This document shows positions 1-12,239 of a stretch of DNA of 64,000 nucleotides, one piece after another. Within the stretch, counting starts at the first letter, position 1. The number at the start of each line of letters is the position of its first letter. The stretch comes from Sequoia sempervirens. Its lineage: Eukaryota > Streptophyta > Pinopsida > Cupressales > Cupressaceae. The stretch is from the NCBI GenBank assembly GCA_007258455.2, contig VDFB02193867.1, positions 529,348,550-529,412,549 of the forward strand. The letters are read 5' to 3'. The notes beneath the pieces are model-generated. The model was given only the letters and a program-made list of their open reading frames with translations. It searched no databases and was not told the origin of the DNA. A program made the position numbers and the translations under genes.

Positions 1-1
1 A

Positions 2-3000
2 ATGAATGTAGATGATGCAAATTTGGAGATGGTTAATATGGAAGAAAATACAATTATAGAGACAAACCAAACTATGCATTCAACGTCAACTTTGAATGAT
101 ATGCAAACTTCAGGTATGTCTTCAAATCCACCTCCCAATGATATGGAAAATGCACCTATTCAAACAATCTATCCAGGTATGTGTTCAAACCAAAGTTTTG
201 ATAATATTGATATTGTTTGTTTAGATGAAGCTGGATACACCATTGATGAGATCAATAATATTAGGGTTGAAACAATACAAAAACAAAAAAATGATGAAAT
301 TATATCTTATGAGAATGCAAATGAGAATGAAATCCCTAATATTGATGAAAATGAGAATGACATCCCTCATATTGATGAAAATGATAATGAAATCCCTTTT
401 ACATTTGAAAATGAAAATGAAACCCCTTGTGTGAATGAAAATGAAACTCCTATGGATGAAGGTGAAAATGTTTTTTTTACAATTGAAACAGATGTGCTAG
501 ATAACCTTCATGGTAAATTTTCTTCGAGACAAATTAGAAATTATGGAAATAAAATATATAAAAAAAAAAATTATAGAAAGAAATTAGGATTCCAATGTCA
601 ACTCATGGTGCAATTGATGAGAATGTTGAAAATGAGAAAAGTGATGAAAAAATTAGGTTTTTTTGTAAAATCGAAAAAAGAAAGATGATTCAATAGAACA
701 AGTCATATCTAGTGTTGCTAATTTTATTGATGTTATTGGTAAGAAAAGTCGATTAAAAGATAAGAATGCGGCTCATCGTGCAATAACAACTACTCTAGTT
801 GATAAAACAACTTCAAATAAAAGAATGTTAAGTAAGATTAGTAAATGTGTAAAAGTAAATCCTAGAACTTTGATAAGAGTTGCTAAACGAAGAGAAAGTA
901 TTGAAAAGAATCCTATTAATCAATGTTGGAGTTTTAGTGGTAGACTCCCAAGATCAGACATGAAATTAACTAATGAAATTAAATCTTTAATTGATAAATT
1001 TTGGCATGATAATACAAGAGTATCACCTAACATTAGAGATGTCTTAAAATTAAGGGTGGGTTCCAAAATTCGTGAACCTCATCCAAAGCATCTGTTTGAT
1101 ATGACTCAAACTGAATTATATTAAAAAAAATTAGATGCTTCAATCTTACCATTGAATATTAAAATAAATCAAAGATCATTCGAAAAGTGTAAACCTTGGT
1201 ATGTTAGAATTAATAAGCAACAAATCTCTTATTGTTGTAAGACTCATGTACAATTTCGTTATTATGATGATATATTTCGATATATATGATGCACTTTGCA
1301 TGCTAACCAAATTATGCAGGACATTTGTGGCATTAATATGCCACCTGAAAGAATCAAATATTTTATAGAAAGTTTATTTTGTGATCCCTCTTTAAATGGA
1401 AACTCGTTTTTTTAAAAGCATGCATTTCTAGAGAATGCGATAGATGTGGTAAATTTTCATTATTAGGAGAATGTATGCATGAAAGTAGTTTAGATGAATT
1501 TGGACAACAATTAGTGGATGTGAAAAAAATTAAAAATGTTGAGTATTCTTTAAAAGATGGAAAAACTAGAAAACATGTTGAGCTAGTTGTGGAAAAAGTT
1601 AGTGTGCATGCTTTTATTAATGAGTTTAAAGATAAATTTGTACCTAAATATGTTCAACACTCTCATAATGCTCATTGGATTCATAATCAATTTTGTTTAT
1701 GTAAAAACACATTCCCAATTGGAACTATATTGTTAGTTGTTGATTTTGCTGAAAATTATACTCTTGCTCCACAAGAAAAAATTCAATCATAGTATTATAA
1801 TTCAATGCAAGTAGCTATATTTATTCACATTTTTTATAGACATGAAAAAGATAGTACAAAAGATAATATAAATTTTTTGAGAGAGTACGATTTTTATGTA
1901 AGTGATATAATCGATTGCATTCATCTAAGTTTGTACAATATTGTTTTGATATATTTTATAAAAATTTAAAACAGAGAGGAATTCAAATGCTAGAACATCT
2001 CATATGGTTAGATAATTGCACGGGTCAATTCAAAAATGCTAGAATGTTTTATTGGTTATGTAGAGTTCATCAAGAAAATAATATCCAACACATATGGAGT
2101 TTTTTTGAATCTAGTCATGGTAAGGGAGAATACAATGGAGCAGGTGCATGTGTGAAAAGAGCTCTTGCTAGAGAGCAACTAAAATTTGAGGATGCTGCGA
2201 AATTTAGAGATGCACATGCAATTGTAGATTGGTGTAATACCGAATTATCTACAAGAACAAGTGAGAGCTCAATAATTCGATGCTTTTTTGGTTAGTTGAA
2301 GAAAATGATATTTTTTCTCAACAAGATTGTGAAACAATTAATGGATTTGGAAAATGGCATTTGTTTAAGATTTCGAATGCAAACACATGGACAATATGAA
2401 CAAGGGAGTTCGCATGCTTTTGTCAATTTTGTATTGCAAGTGATTGAGAGGCATGTGAAAATACATAATGGGTCTAACAATGGCAACAAAGAGCCTTAAT
2501 GCCTACATCGACACATGTTCAACATGGAACGACAATTGAAGTTAATCAAGTGTTCGCATCAGATGATTATGATCGTGTTTCAGATCTTGTACCAGAAGGT
2601 ACATTATTTATTGAGTTGAATTTTGTATGTATGCATGTTTATATGTGAATTAAATATAAGTCACTCTTTATTTAATTTTGTATTTATTTTTGCATGACAT
2701 GTGTATGTTGTTGTTGCACCTGAGGGGAATGAAGAGGAGACAGATTACTAGTTGGCTAGATGTGTTGAGAGAAAACATAATTTGGTACATCGTAGAGTAG
2801 ATGATAATAACTTTGAGTATCCAACTGGTTCAATGGTTGTTCTTGGCACTTGGCTTCAAAAATATTTGATGAGAAAGAATGGCTTGCTTGCATTTGAAGA
2901 TTATGAAAGACACAAGAAGATTATATATTATTCACATTTGATTTTGGAAACCAATATAAAACTAGTTAGATATCAAGGGAGGCCCACTAATAAAGTTTTA

Positions 3001-3081
3001 TGGACACTTTCAATGGATGATCATGAGACAATCATAGATGCATTAAAAAAAAGAGAGGATGCAGATGGTACAATAGAGTAA
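2..3081 (+). pseudogene. Broken DDE-type transposase of an unassigned DNA transposon family
   Basis: Consecutive fragments read as one decayed protein. An Asn/Glu-rich acidic region of tandem NENE/IDEN-type repeats (about 300-480) is followed, after a frameshift near 640-690, by a basic region. A fragment ending HPKHLFDMTQTELY (825-1124) comes next, then VVDFAENYTLAPQE (1475-1792), then WLDNCTGQFKNARMFYWL and SSHGKGEYNGAGACVKRAL (1915-2295), and a C-terminal piece at 2752-3081. The spaced Asp-bearing motifs plus SHGKG resemble a DDE-like transposase domain seen in uncharacterised eukaryotic proteins. I cannot name the superfamily; it is not recognisably hAT, MULE, CACTA or KDZ. In-frame stops (1122, 1287, 1414) and frameshifts show it is dead. 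A GT-AG intron is likely at about 3091-3184, with another donor near 3259. Confidence 0.6.
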
Positions 3082-3090
3082 ATAAATATT

Positions 3091-3184
3091 GGTAAGTATA
3101 TCTAGTTGTTTATATAGTGAATTGATATATATATTTGTATTTAATCATTTCCTAATTAAAGTTTTATATCATTTTTTGTTTTAG
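3091..3184 (+). other. Probable intron in the transposase gene
   Basis: A GTAAGTAT donor follows the 3' part of the broken transposase, and a T-rich tract ending TTTTAG precedes the next short open stretch. A second donor-like GTAACTAT lies at about 3259. The next good acceptor, TTTTTGTAG at about 4518, would place the whole CCCCTTAA minisatellite inside the following intron. This rests on splice-site consensus only. Confidence 0.4.
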
Positions 3185-3312
3185 GTCTCCCAAAATTATA
3201 TGCTTTACAAAAAAGAGAGGAGATGCACATATATTACAATGGAATTTGAATCTAGAAATAGGTAACTATATATAGTTCTAAATACATTTCATTGATAGTA
3301 TAAATTCATTCT

Positions 3313-4400
3313 CTCAACTCCCCTTAATCCACCCTCTTGCATCCCTTCAAGTCATTATATCAACTCCCCTTAATCCACCCTCTTGCATCCCCTTAAGCCA
3401 TCCTCTTAAAGGACCCTTAAGTCATATCCTCTTACATCCCCATAATTCGTAATCTTGCAGCCCTTAAGTCACTCTCATAATTCCCCTTAAGCCATCCTCT
3501 TAGGGCCTGTTAAGCCATATCGTAAGGTTCATGACATGCATCCCATTAATCCACTATCTTACATCCATTTAATGCATTCTATCAAATCCCATTAATTCAC
3601 CCTCTTACATCCCTTCAAGTCATTCTATCAACTCCCCTTAATCCACCCTCTTGCATCCCCTTAATCCTCTCTCTTACATCCCTTTAAGTCATTTTATCAA
3701 CTCCCCTTAATCCACCCTCTTGCATCCCCTTAATCCACTATCTTACATCCCTTTAATCCATTGTATCAACTCCCCTTAATCCACCCTCTTACATCCCTTC
3801 AATTCATTCTATCAAATCCCCTTAATCCACCCTAGTGCATCCCCTTAATCCACTCTCTTACGTCCCTTTGATTCATTTTATCAACTCCCCTTAATCCACC
3901 CTCTTACATCCCCTTAAGCCATCCTCTTAAAGGACTCTCATAATTCCCCTTAATCCACCCTCTTGCATCCCTTCAAGTCATTCTATCAACTCCCCTTAAT
4001 CCAGCCTCTTGCATCCCCTTAAGCCATCCTCTTAAAGGACCCTTAAGTCATATCCTCTTACATCCCCATAATCCATAATCTTGCATCCCTTAACTCACTC
4101 TCATAATTACCCTTAATCCATCCTCTTAGAGCTTGTTAATCCATATCGTAAGGTTCATGACATGCATCCCCTTAATCCACTATCTTACATCCCTTTAATC
4201 CATTCTATAAACTCCCCTTAAGCCATCCTCTTAAAGGACTCTCATAATTCCCCTTAAGCCATCCTCTTAGAACCTGTTAAACCATATCCTAGGGTTCATG
4301 AGATGCATCCTCTTAAACCATCCTCTTAACTCCCCTTAAGGAATTCTTTTAGGATCCCCCTTAAGCTATATATCCTCTTAGGTTCCCTTAATCCATCCTA
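3313..4400. repeat. CCCCTTAA-rich minisatellite
   Basis: About 1.1 kb consists of imperfect copies of short phrases such as CCCCTTAATCCACCCTCTTG and CATCCCCTTAAGCCATCC, irregularly spaced at roughly 25-45 bp. Larger blocks are also duplicated: about 3318-3560 reappears as about 3950-4190, including the side phrase CATATCGTAAGGTTCATGAC. The array probably lies in an intron of the flanking transposase gene. The CCCCTTAAG word recurs at 7.7-8.3 kb beyond the convergent gene, so it may be a subterminal repeat of the same transposon. Confidence 0.8.
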
Positions 4401-4439
4401 TGGCAAACATCTTTTGAATTTGTATGGAATTTACTATAA

Positions 4440-5275
4440 ATTGTTCTTTTCTAGCATGATTTTTTTTCTTAAATGACTCATAAAAATTGTAGTTACTTAC
4501 ATTAATTATTTTTGTAGGTTCTCATCAAGTCGGTCTACGAAGTGATTGTTGAACTAAAAAATTATTTTATCAAGAGACTATGTAAATATCAATTTTCGGT
4601 CTTCACCTAAAAGTTGATAAGTTTTAATTGTATCTACATGCACATATATGTTCCATCATATTACATAGTTGTAATAAACATCTTGATATACATTATATAT
4701 GTTTGTTCGATGTCACTTTTTAAATATCTTGTTCCAATTTTATAGATTATACATTTCATGTCTTGTATTTACCACATTTTATATAATTATTCAATTGTAT
4801 AGATTATACATTTTATACATACAAGGAGATAGTCTTTTTGTTTATTGATTCAAATATTTGCTATCTAATTGGAAAATAGTTAAAATTACCTACCTTTAAT
4901 TTATTATGAATATGATCTAAACTATTTAAGGAATGTTTTAATTTGTCACCTAACCATGTGATAAATTATATATATTAAATTTAATTCTAGATAAGAATTT
5001 ATATAGTGCATGTAATACTTGAAAATTAGATCAAATATAAATATAGATATGTATGAGTGCATATAATCATGAAAATGAACATAACACGATATCATAATTG
5101 ACTGCATATATAATCATCATATTAAAGTCAACTGATATAAATAAACACATATATAATAATAACATGTTCAAAGTAAAACTGGAGATAGATAGTCCATAAA
5201 ATTTATATGTCAAGTCCAACACATATATTTAAATAAAACTATATCAGATCTATAGTCCATAAAATATAAAACCAT
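4440..5275. other. AT-rich spacer, nothing recognised
   Basis: Very AT-rich DNA between the minisatellite and the convergent gene. A short open stretch after the acceptor at about 4519 could be a terminal exon of the transposase gene. I see nothing else. Confidence 0.5.
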
Positions 5276-7277
5276 CTAACTTTCAGGTTGATCAGTCAAA
5301 TCAAGTCTCCTCTTTGTTCCCTGTCGACTAGATGTACCTGCATCATGCTATAAAAGAGTACAAGAAACTTGAAATTAGATTTAAATTTATTTAGAAATTT
5401 TGATATAATTAAGCATATTTAAGCTTGAAAATATAAACTTTTAGATAAAAATAAATTTAATTAAATATCTAGTAAATATAGTAAAAATGATTTCTAGTAT
5501 GCATAAATTACCATATGATCATGTGAATCTGTAACTGGCACATTTTCTTCAATGGGTAGCATAACTGTCACTTGAGAAGATGCAAATTCATGATCTACTA
5601 TATCCTGCATATTCATATAAAGAAAAAAATATGTGAAAACCTCGAATATATATATATAAAAGGTTCGTAAAAATTGTATAGGAGATTTAAAGTAAAGTTT
5701 ACAACCTTGAATGATATGACCTCATGATCACACACCTGAGATTTCCCATGCATAAATGTCAATGGTGTCTCAAGTGCGCGGCCCACCATGGGTATCTCAT
5801 GAAATTCTTGCATATAGATGTACAATAGTTCATATAGATCATTGACACATGTGTATTTAAATGAAAAAATTAAATTAGATCTATGATGTGTACTTAATTT
5901 AAACTTAACAAACTTTTGAAAGCATGCACCTAAGTTGATGATGTCTCAAGAGCACTCACCACTGTAACTTGTGGTTGGTCAGTACTAGGTATTGTATGAC
6001 CTCCCTCCATCTAGATATAATATATCAATTCACACATGTGTACAAATTCAAATTAAATTAGATATATATCCACAAATTATTTAATATAGATTAGTTCAAG
6101 TAGCTGTCCAAAAGGTGAGCCCAGATCTACAACACTCGACATATACGCATGATGATCATATTAAGTTTCAGGAATCACTTGATCATGCGTATACACCAAA
6201 CACTTATTGAATTAATATTATATTATATATATAATTTTATGTTATTATTTACATGAATTTTTCACATTTCAAACTTGAATTAAATTTAAGTTCAAAAGGT
6301 GAACATACCTGTGTAGGACGATCCTCAGAATATAGTAAATTTAGGTATGACCCCATCTCAGATGCATGTGCGTCGCCTGAAGTGGATGTCTGAGTATCCC
6401 TATAGCCCAATCCTCCATGCTCTCTATTGGCCACTTTAGTGGTTGCGTGTGTAGTCTGTTGAGTGAGATGTCATGAAAGTGAACTCAATTCTCCTAATGT
6501 CGATAACATGGTCTTTTGCTTAAATGCATCAGGAACACCAGGAGAAGGACGAGGAACAATAGGAGAAATTGTAGCACGTCACTGACGATTGACACGTGCT
6601 CCTAGTCTATGTTGGGGCATGCCACACCCAACTCACTAAAATGACCTCATATCAAAATAGTTGGGTTTTTTACCCAACTCAAACTCAACCCATAACTTTC
6701 TCAAAAATTATAAGGGCACCTCACTATTTCCATGTGGTGGATTATCAAACACCATCCACCATTTGTCCCAAAAATGCGCAGCTATCTGCGAGTCCCTACA
6801 CCATAAAATTGAAATTCATTTTTTTGTGGGTGGAATGGGTTAGTTTGTTTGGGGGTTAATAAAATATTGGCACATGGCTTGTTTGGTAATTTTTAGGTCA
6901 TTGATTTCTTCATATGACAATCCATCTGCATAGTATTGTCTCCACTCTTCTCTCCATTGATGGAACCTAACTAGGTCTGCATCAATAGATCGAACATAAT
7001 CGACAATAGTTTGCATCGTAGATGCAAATTGTGCGAGATGGGGAGGGACTCTAGGCTCATTTTTTATGAGATCTATATTTCCTTGAATGACAATGAGGTT
7101 TTCTTGAATATTCTCTCTTAATTGATCTTCATCAACTACAGGAGGGGGTGGGGGGTTAGGCGGTGGAGAATGTGGAGGTGTTCTATGGTTTTGTTCATGT
7201 GGTGGATTGGGATGTATAGGATCTATAGGAATTTCTTGATTGGGAATAAAACGGTCTAAATTAGACATTGGATCCAT
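5276..7277 (-). pseudogene. Multi-exon gene of unknown function, convergent with the transposase
   Basis: A first exon (7277-6840) encodes MDPMSNLDRF, a Pro-rich stretch and an acidic/hydrophobic helical part with HQWREEWRQYYADGLSYEEI. Further exons have good splice sites. One ends at 6309 (ACACAG before GTATGT), one runs 6010-5960 (donor GTGAGT), and one about 5806-5736. One at 5604-5512 is exactly 31 codons, and the last, 5347-5276, ends with a basic KRRLDLTDQPES and stop. The exons carry low-complexity Ser/Thr-rich sequence and no known domain. The 6600-6309 exon reading has two stops, so the copy is probably dead, and the join of the first two exons is unclear. Tail-to-tail placement with the transposase suggests a second gene of the same transposon. 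Confidence 0.4.
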
Positions 7278-7539
7278 GTGAGCAATGATATGGCAACTGC
7301 ATGTTAAACAATTAAAAATATATATATCAACAAACTAATTAAATATTGCACACAATTTGAAAGTTATTTAAAAATCACATGGAACATGCACAAATTCAAA
7401 ATATATTTCATTTGAAGACCATTCGATTTATAACATTATAAAATACATAACATTAAAAATTTATAGCATGTACACACATTAAATTGAGTCCAGTGTGGGG
7501 TTGTTAATATGAAGGGTAGAAATGAAATTATGGGGTTTT

Positions 7540-8365
7540 ATTAAAATTTATTTAATCTCATTCATTATTTTCAAATAATACTAAAGATAAGAATGAAAAA
7601 TTAATAAAAGACATTGAAAGGGACACATAGATATATGCAAGTGACCTAATTGCAATGTACAAAACACAAAAAAATATGAGTGACCAAGCTCTATTCACCA
7701 AATTGATCCCCTTAAGAAATGTCAAATTCCCCCTTAAGACATCAACTTACAATTTAGGGTGATAGGATGGCTTAAGGGGATCTATGTGTAGTAAGGTCCT
7801 AGGACAAAATGGTCCATGGCTTAAGGGAATAAAATTTGGTGGAGTTGCCTAAGGCAACCAAATTTCATTTTAAGGTCCTACAACAAAATCAATAGATGTA
7901 TTAATCAAGTATGACATAATTTAATTAAATCTAAGGACATAAATTGATTTATCTAAATTTTCAAATTTCATGATAAGAGACACAAGATCTCTATAGTGGG
8001 ACAAAGTAGTTAAGAAATTATAAGTTTAACACTAACATTAAAATTTATAATCTGATTCATTATTTTCAAAGAATACTAAAGATAAGAATGAAAAATTAAT
8101 AAAATACATTAAAAGGGACACATAAATATATGCTAGTGACCTAATTGCAATGTACAAAATAAACAAAGACGAGCTTGCGCTCTATTCACGAAATTTTGAG
8201 AACTTCTTTTATCCCCTTAAGAAATGTCATATTAGGACCCCTTAAGACATCGATTTACGATTTAGGGTGATAGGATGGCTTAAGGGGATCCATGGCTTAA
8301 GGGAATAAAATTTGGTGGAGTTTCCTAAGGCAACAAAATTTCATTTTAAGGTCCTACAACAAAAT
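7540..8365. repeat. Direct duplication with CCCCTTAAG/CTTAAGGGG words
   Basis: The stretch from about 7540 to 7890 is repeated, diverged, at about 8036-8365. Both copies contain an ATACTAAAGATAAGAATGAA phrase, a CCTAATTGCAATGTACAAAA phrase, CCCCTTAAGAAATGTCA and, downstream, GGATGGCTTAAGGGGATC. Within each copy CCCCTTAAG and CTTAAGGGG lie as short inverted repeats. There is no coding potential. Confidence 0.75.
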
Positions 8366-9573
8366 GAATGCTAAATTAGGGTTTAGGGTTTAGATTTAGA
8401 GATTTGATGACATGAAAACATATAGAAGACACATGAATAATTTTTTACAAGTAAATGAGAAATCCTACCACCTAAACTTAGTGCTTTGAATAAAATATGT
8501 GACATTCTAGGAATAGCTTCAATATATCAACAATTGGGAATTTTAGATTTCAATTATAAGTAAGTTGTTGAGTTATGATGGATTTTGAACCTATTTGGAC
8601 ATCTAAGCACTCTTGGATGATTTAAAAAGGAAGAGGGGATCTAAAGTGATTTAGACCCAAATTTTTTTCTAATCATATATTTTTTGAAACTTTTCTATGG
8701 CATAGACTCTTCCTTTGAATATTTATATAAATTCTAGACATGCATGGGTTTTCAAAAAAGAACCTAACTGCCACTAAGTGAGGAATCAATTGATCAATTC
8801 AATAAATAAATCATCTTAGAAAATAAACCTTTGGCTATAGAATTGACTTGCATTTATGAATCATCTATCAAGTTTTTCAAAAAAGTAATTTTAATTAAAT
8901 TCCGAATTGAAATGTTCATGCTACAAGTTAGCTTTTATACACTAGTTTAGAGAAAGTACAACATTTAGTTTTCCTAATCTAGAACAATGCCACTACACAT
9001 GAGAGTTAAAATAGGAATTAGATTACACATAACCTATAGATCTTATGAATAACATCCTATAAATTAAGGCTTAAATATGATCATAATGCATCCTTACATA
9101 ATTCACAAAGGATCTCATCCAAATAAAAGAAATGGGTAGAAATCATTCATGCTTCACATTTTAATATTTTTTTGATTTAATAGCATTTATGTGTCTAGCT
9201 CTATCCATATTACAAATAGTCTAGATTAACAAGTATGACTTGCATTTCTATGTTTTTTTAAGAGAAAATATCATCCACTATATAAGCTAACAACATTGAT
9301 ATAGAGTGATTACATGCTCATATCAACTAGCATCATGATATATGAACTCATTAAATCAAGCACATAGTTTCACATGAGGTACATTATTTTACTTCATTGG
9401 TACACTTTCTCAAGTTAAATTATACAATCATGAAGTTTTCTAAGATAAAATTAGCTATCAAATTTATATTATGTGAACATATTATAATTAAATCAATTTG
9501 TTGGTTAATATATATATCTATGCATCGATTGTTTGTACCTCCTTTATTAGTCAATTATGAATTTCATTGGTAG
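8366..9573. other. AT-rich spacer, nothing recognised
   Basis: No credible coding sequence or RNA gene. A short telomere-like run (TTAGGGTTTAGGGTTTAG) lies at about 8376-8393. Confidence 0.5.
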
Positions 9574-9830
9574 TTGTGTGGATCACCAACGACATACCAA
9601 AGTGTACCTAACCTATGGACTATAATTTGTGATCCCTCCCTACATGTTATGTCATCAAATCTTACTACACATCCTTATTTTACCTCTTCTATTATATCAC
9701 ATGGCCCTAATATTGAACTTTTCATCACTTCCACCCTAAATAAACTAAGAACCATGAGTGAGAGTGAAAATCATACAAAGAAGGTTATGTCAAATATAAA
9801 ATGTAATCTAAACCTCCTTGAGGAGCCATA

Positions 9831-9990
9831 ATTTAGGGTTTTAGGTTTACGTTTTAGGGTAAATAGCCCATTTTAGGTTTACGTAAATTAGGGTAAATAG
9901 GGTTTTAGGCTTACGTTTTAGGGCTTAGGTCCAAGGATTAACCTGTGTAAATTAGTTTTTAGGGACCCATGTAAATTTGGTAACCTAGGG
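9831..9990 (+). repeat. Degenerate telomere-like repeats
   Basis: About 160 bp rich in TTTAGGG/TTTTAGG words (for example TTTAGGGTTTTAGGTTTACG and repeated TTTACGTTTTAGGG), resembling the plant Arabidopsis-type telomere unit. The arrangement is irregular, so this is an interstitial or coincidental telomere-like tract rather than a chromosome end. Confidence 0.5.
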
Positions 9991-10402
9991 TTTCTAGGGT
10001 TTTGATTTCTAAGTTAAATGTGTCCAATTTAGGTTTATTTTTTATGGTTTTCAATTTACAATTTAAATTTCTTTGCTTCATTGACGTTTTTTGGTTTTTT
10101 AAATGCAATTAAAAACTATAAAACATTGAACTAAAACACATTAAACAAACAAAAACTGAATACTAATTACAAAAAAAAAAAAAAATATAAAGAAAAAAAA
10201 GGAAGAATTCAACCAACCTAGAAGTAGATGAGGTCAGTTGTGTCAAAGGGAAGAGGTGGCAGACAAATTTTTCTTCAATCAAGGCCTTTCAAATGCATAT
10301 GCAATCTCCTCTTTTCTTCTTTGGTGTCGACTAAAATGGTGAGAAAAATGAAATATAATCACTTATTAAAAAAAAAATACTTTCACGAAATGTATATGTG
10401 TT

Positions 10403-10520
10403 TTATAATGCGTACGTGTTTTTGTTCACATAACTAAAGTTGAACGTGTACGCGTTCAAATTCAGGCTTGGGTACCCAATCCATAACGTGTACGCATTGT
10501 TTTGAAAACGTGTACGTGTT
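10403..10520. repeat. Cluster of ACGTGTACG words
   Basis: Four related words lie within about 110 bp: GCGTACGTGTTTTT, GAACGTGTACGCGTTC (a near-perfect 16-bp palindrome at about 10441), AACGTGTACGCATTG and AACGTGTACGTGTTT. CpG-containing words stand out in this AT-rich surrounding. They sit just upstream of the 10575-11064 repeat. Confidence 0.5.
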
Positions 10521-10574
10521 TCTTGTGAAACTTTTTGTTTTGCCCAAAATTTACCCTCTTCGTGTACCCAACTT

Positions 10575-11064
10575 CTTGCTTTTACCCAATCCCATTTCCA
10601 GGTCAATTTTTTTATTTCTGCACTTTCTGACACCCTTTTGATATATAGAAGTTTCAACATAATTTACCAGAACAAGGACTAATTCACCCTAGGTGGCAAA
10701 TGATTCCTATCAGGCTTGAAAAACATCATTAGTAGTGTTTCAAAAGCAATTTCCAGTCTACTTCAAAGTTCTAGTTCCACACTTTAAGTTTCATTCATAT
10801 CTGTTTAGCTTTGCATTTGTTTCTAGCTCATAGTTGCATTACATAATGTGTTTTCAAACACCACTTGTTTCTTAGGTTTTGTATATTTAATCAATCAATT
10901 TCATACCTTAGCTGCACTTAGATCATTCAATTTAGCTAATACAACATCATACACATCATTTATTTGAGTGAACCACCTACATCTTTGAGGTCTATCTCTC
11001 TCCTTTTAGGTGAAAAACCCTAAGAGTGCAAGAGAAGTACATAGACCCAAAAATCTATGGTTCA
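10575..11064 (+). repeat. Long direct repeat, copy 1 (pairs with 16505-16982)
   Basis: About 490 bp match the later copy in the same orientation with scattered substitutions. The shared sequence has a TATA-like box near its start (GATATATAG here, GACATAAATAG in copy 2), the palindrome GGACTAATTCACC...TGATTCC, and ends just after CCCAAAAATCTATGGTTCA. It looks like LTR R/U5 or leader sequence of a gypsy-like family flanking the protease remnant. Because the copies do not extend into matching U3 or PPT sequence, I do not call a clean LTR pair. Confidence 0.6.
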
Positions 11065-11492
11065 TTTTGGTGAACCCAACTTTTAGAATACTTTCTTGTC
11101 TAATTTTGGACTCCTTCATCATAGATCTAGTCTTCCATTGACTTTACATTAGGATTTGCATTAGTTAATTTTCATGCTAGGTGTTAAACTTTGCATTCAC
11201 AAAAAGTGCATTTAGTTTGCATTTTTACATACAATTTCCTTTAAAAATCTATGAAATTTTTCATCTCCATCTTACGTCTGCATCTTACAACTTCAAACAC
11301 ATCAAAAACTAGTAAACATTTATGAAAATCCATCAAAATACCCCTATTGGGACTCATTCCCATCTGTGGTGAATCAATCCCTGTAATGATTTTTCACTAT
11401 CTAAAACTACATTAGAAATCTCATTTTTCAGCTTTCTAAGGCTCCTAGTTGCATATACTATAAGTTTAGAAAGTTTCTATAAAATTTACTTT

Positions 11493-12239
11493 ATGCATTT
11501 CACTCAAAAAAACATCATTTTAGATCACTCATTATTCAAAGCACTTCATTTGCACACATCTTTACATCTGAAAATGCTTCAATTTCTACAATTTTGCATA
11601 ACATTGATAAAAGTACTTTTCACTTTTGCATATACAATGTTTCTATTCATAAAAAATTTCATAAGTTTGTTAGAATTTCTTTTCAATTTTGCATATACAT
11701 TGTTTGCATTCTTCAAATCTTGCATATATTCAAGGATAAGAATGTTTTGTATCTTTGCATATACATTGTTCATATTGTTGAAACATTGCATGAAATGGTT
11801 ACATTTTCTTTTCATTCTTATTCAAACAATGCTTCTACCTTGCATATGTAAACATGTTAAGAAACACTTCCTATCCCCTCCCTATGAGATATTTTTAGTG
11901 AAAGAGACTACAACATGGGCCATTCCTAATGATCATACTTGTTCTTCTCATAATATCTCTCCTCTTGGTGATGAAGATATTTTAGTAGAAAAATCAATTA
12001 ATGATATTTTTGAGAATCCTAGTTGTTTCTCTTCTTTTACCTCTCTTAGTAGACAACACATTCACAACCAACCTAACACAACCTTAGATGACCATGACAA
12101 CAACATTTGTTCCTCCTCTAGTCTCTCTCGTAGTTGTGAAGTAGATACTTTGATATTAGACAACACAATCGATGAAGGTCATGACTATCTTAGTTTTCCC
12201 CCATCACCTAAGGAAACCCCTCTTGACAAACAATCTTAA
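11493..12239 (+). CDS. Open frame of 248 codons with FAYTLF repeats, element-associated, doubtful
   Basis: The frame starts upstream of the gypsy-like protease remnant. Its first 120 residues are very hydrophobic and contain three tandem 21-22 residue repeats beginning FAYT(M/L)F, from a 63-66 bp DNA repeat (TTTGCATATACA(A/T)TG at about 11625, 11688 and 11754). The second half is Ser/Asp-rich. It lies where a gag would be expected but shows no gag motif or zinc knuckle. The hydrophobic stretch may only reflect the T-rich DNA repeat. No known family recognised. Confidence 0.25.
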   Translation: MHFTQKNIILDHSLFKALHLHTSLHLKMLQFLQFCITLIKVLFTFAYTMFLFIKNFISLLEFLFNFAYTLFAFFKSCIYSRIRMFCIFAYTLFILLKHCMKWLHFLFILIQTMLLPCICKHVKKHFLSPPYEIFLVKETTTWAIPNDHTCSSHNISPLGDEDILVEKSINDIFENPSCFSSFTSLSRQHIHNQPNTTLDDHDNNICSSSSLSRSCEVDTLILDNTIDEGHDYLSFPPSPKETPLDKQS

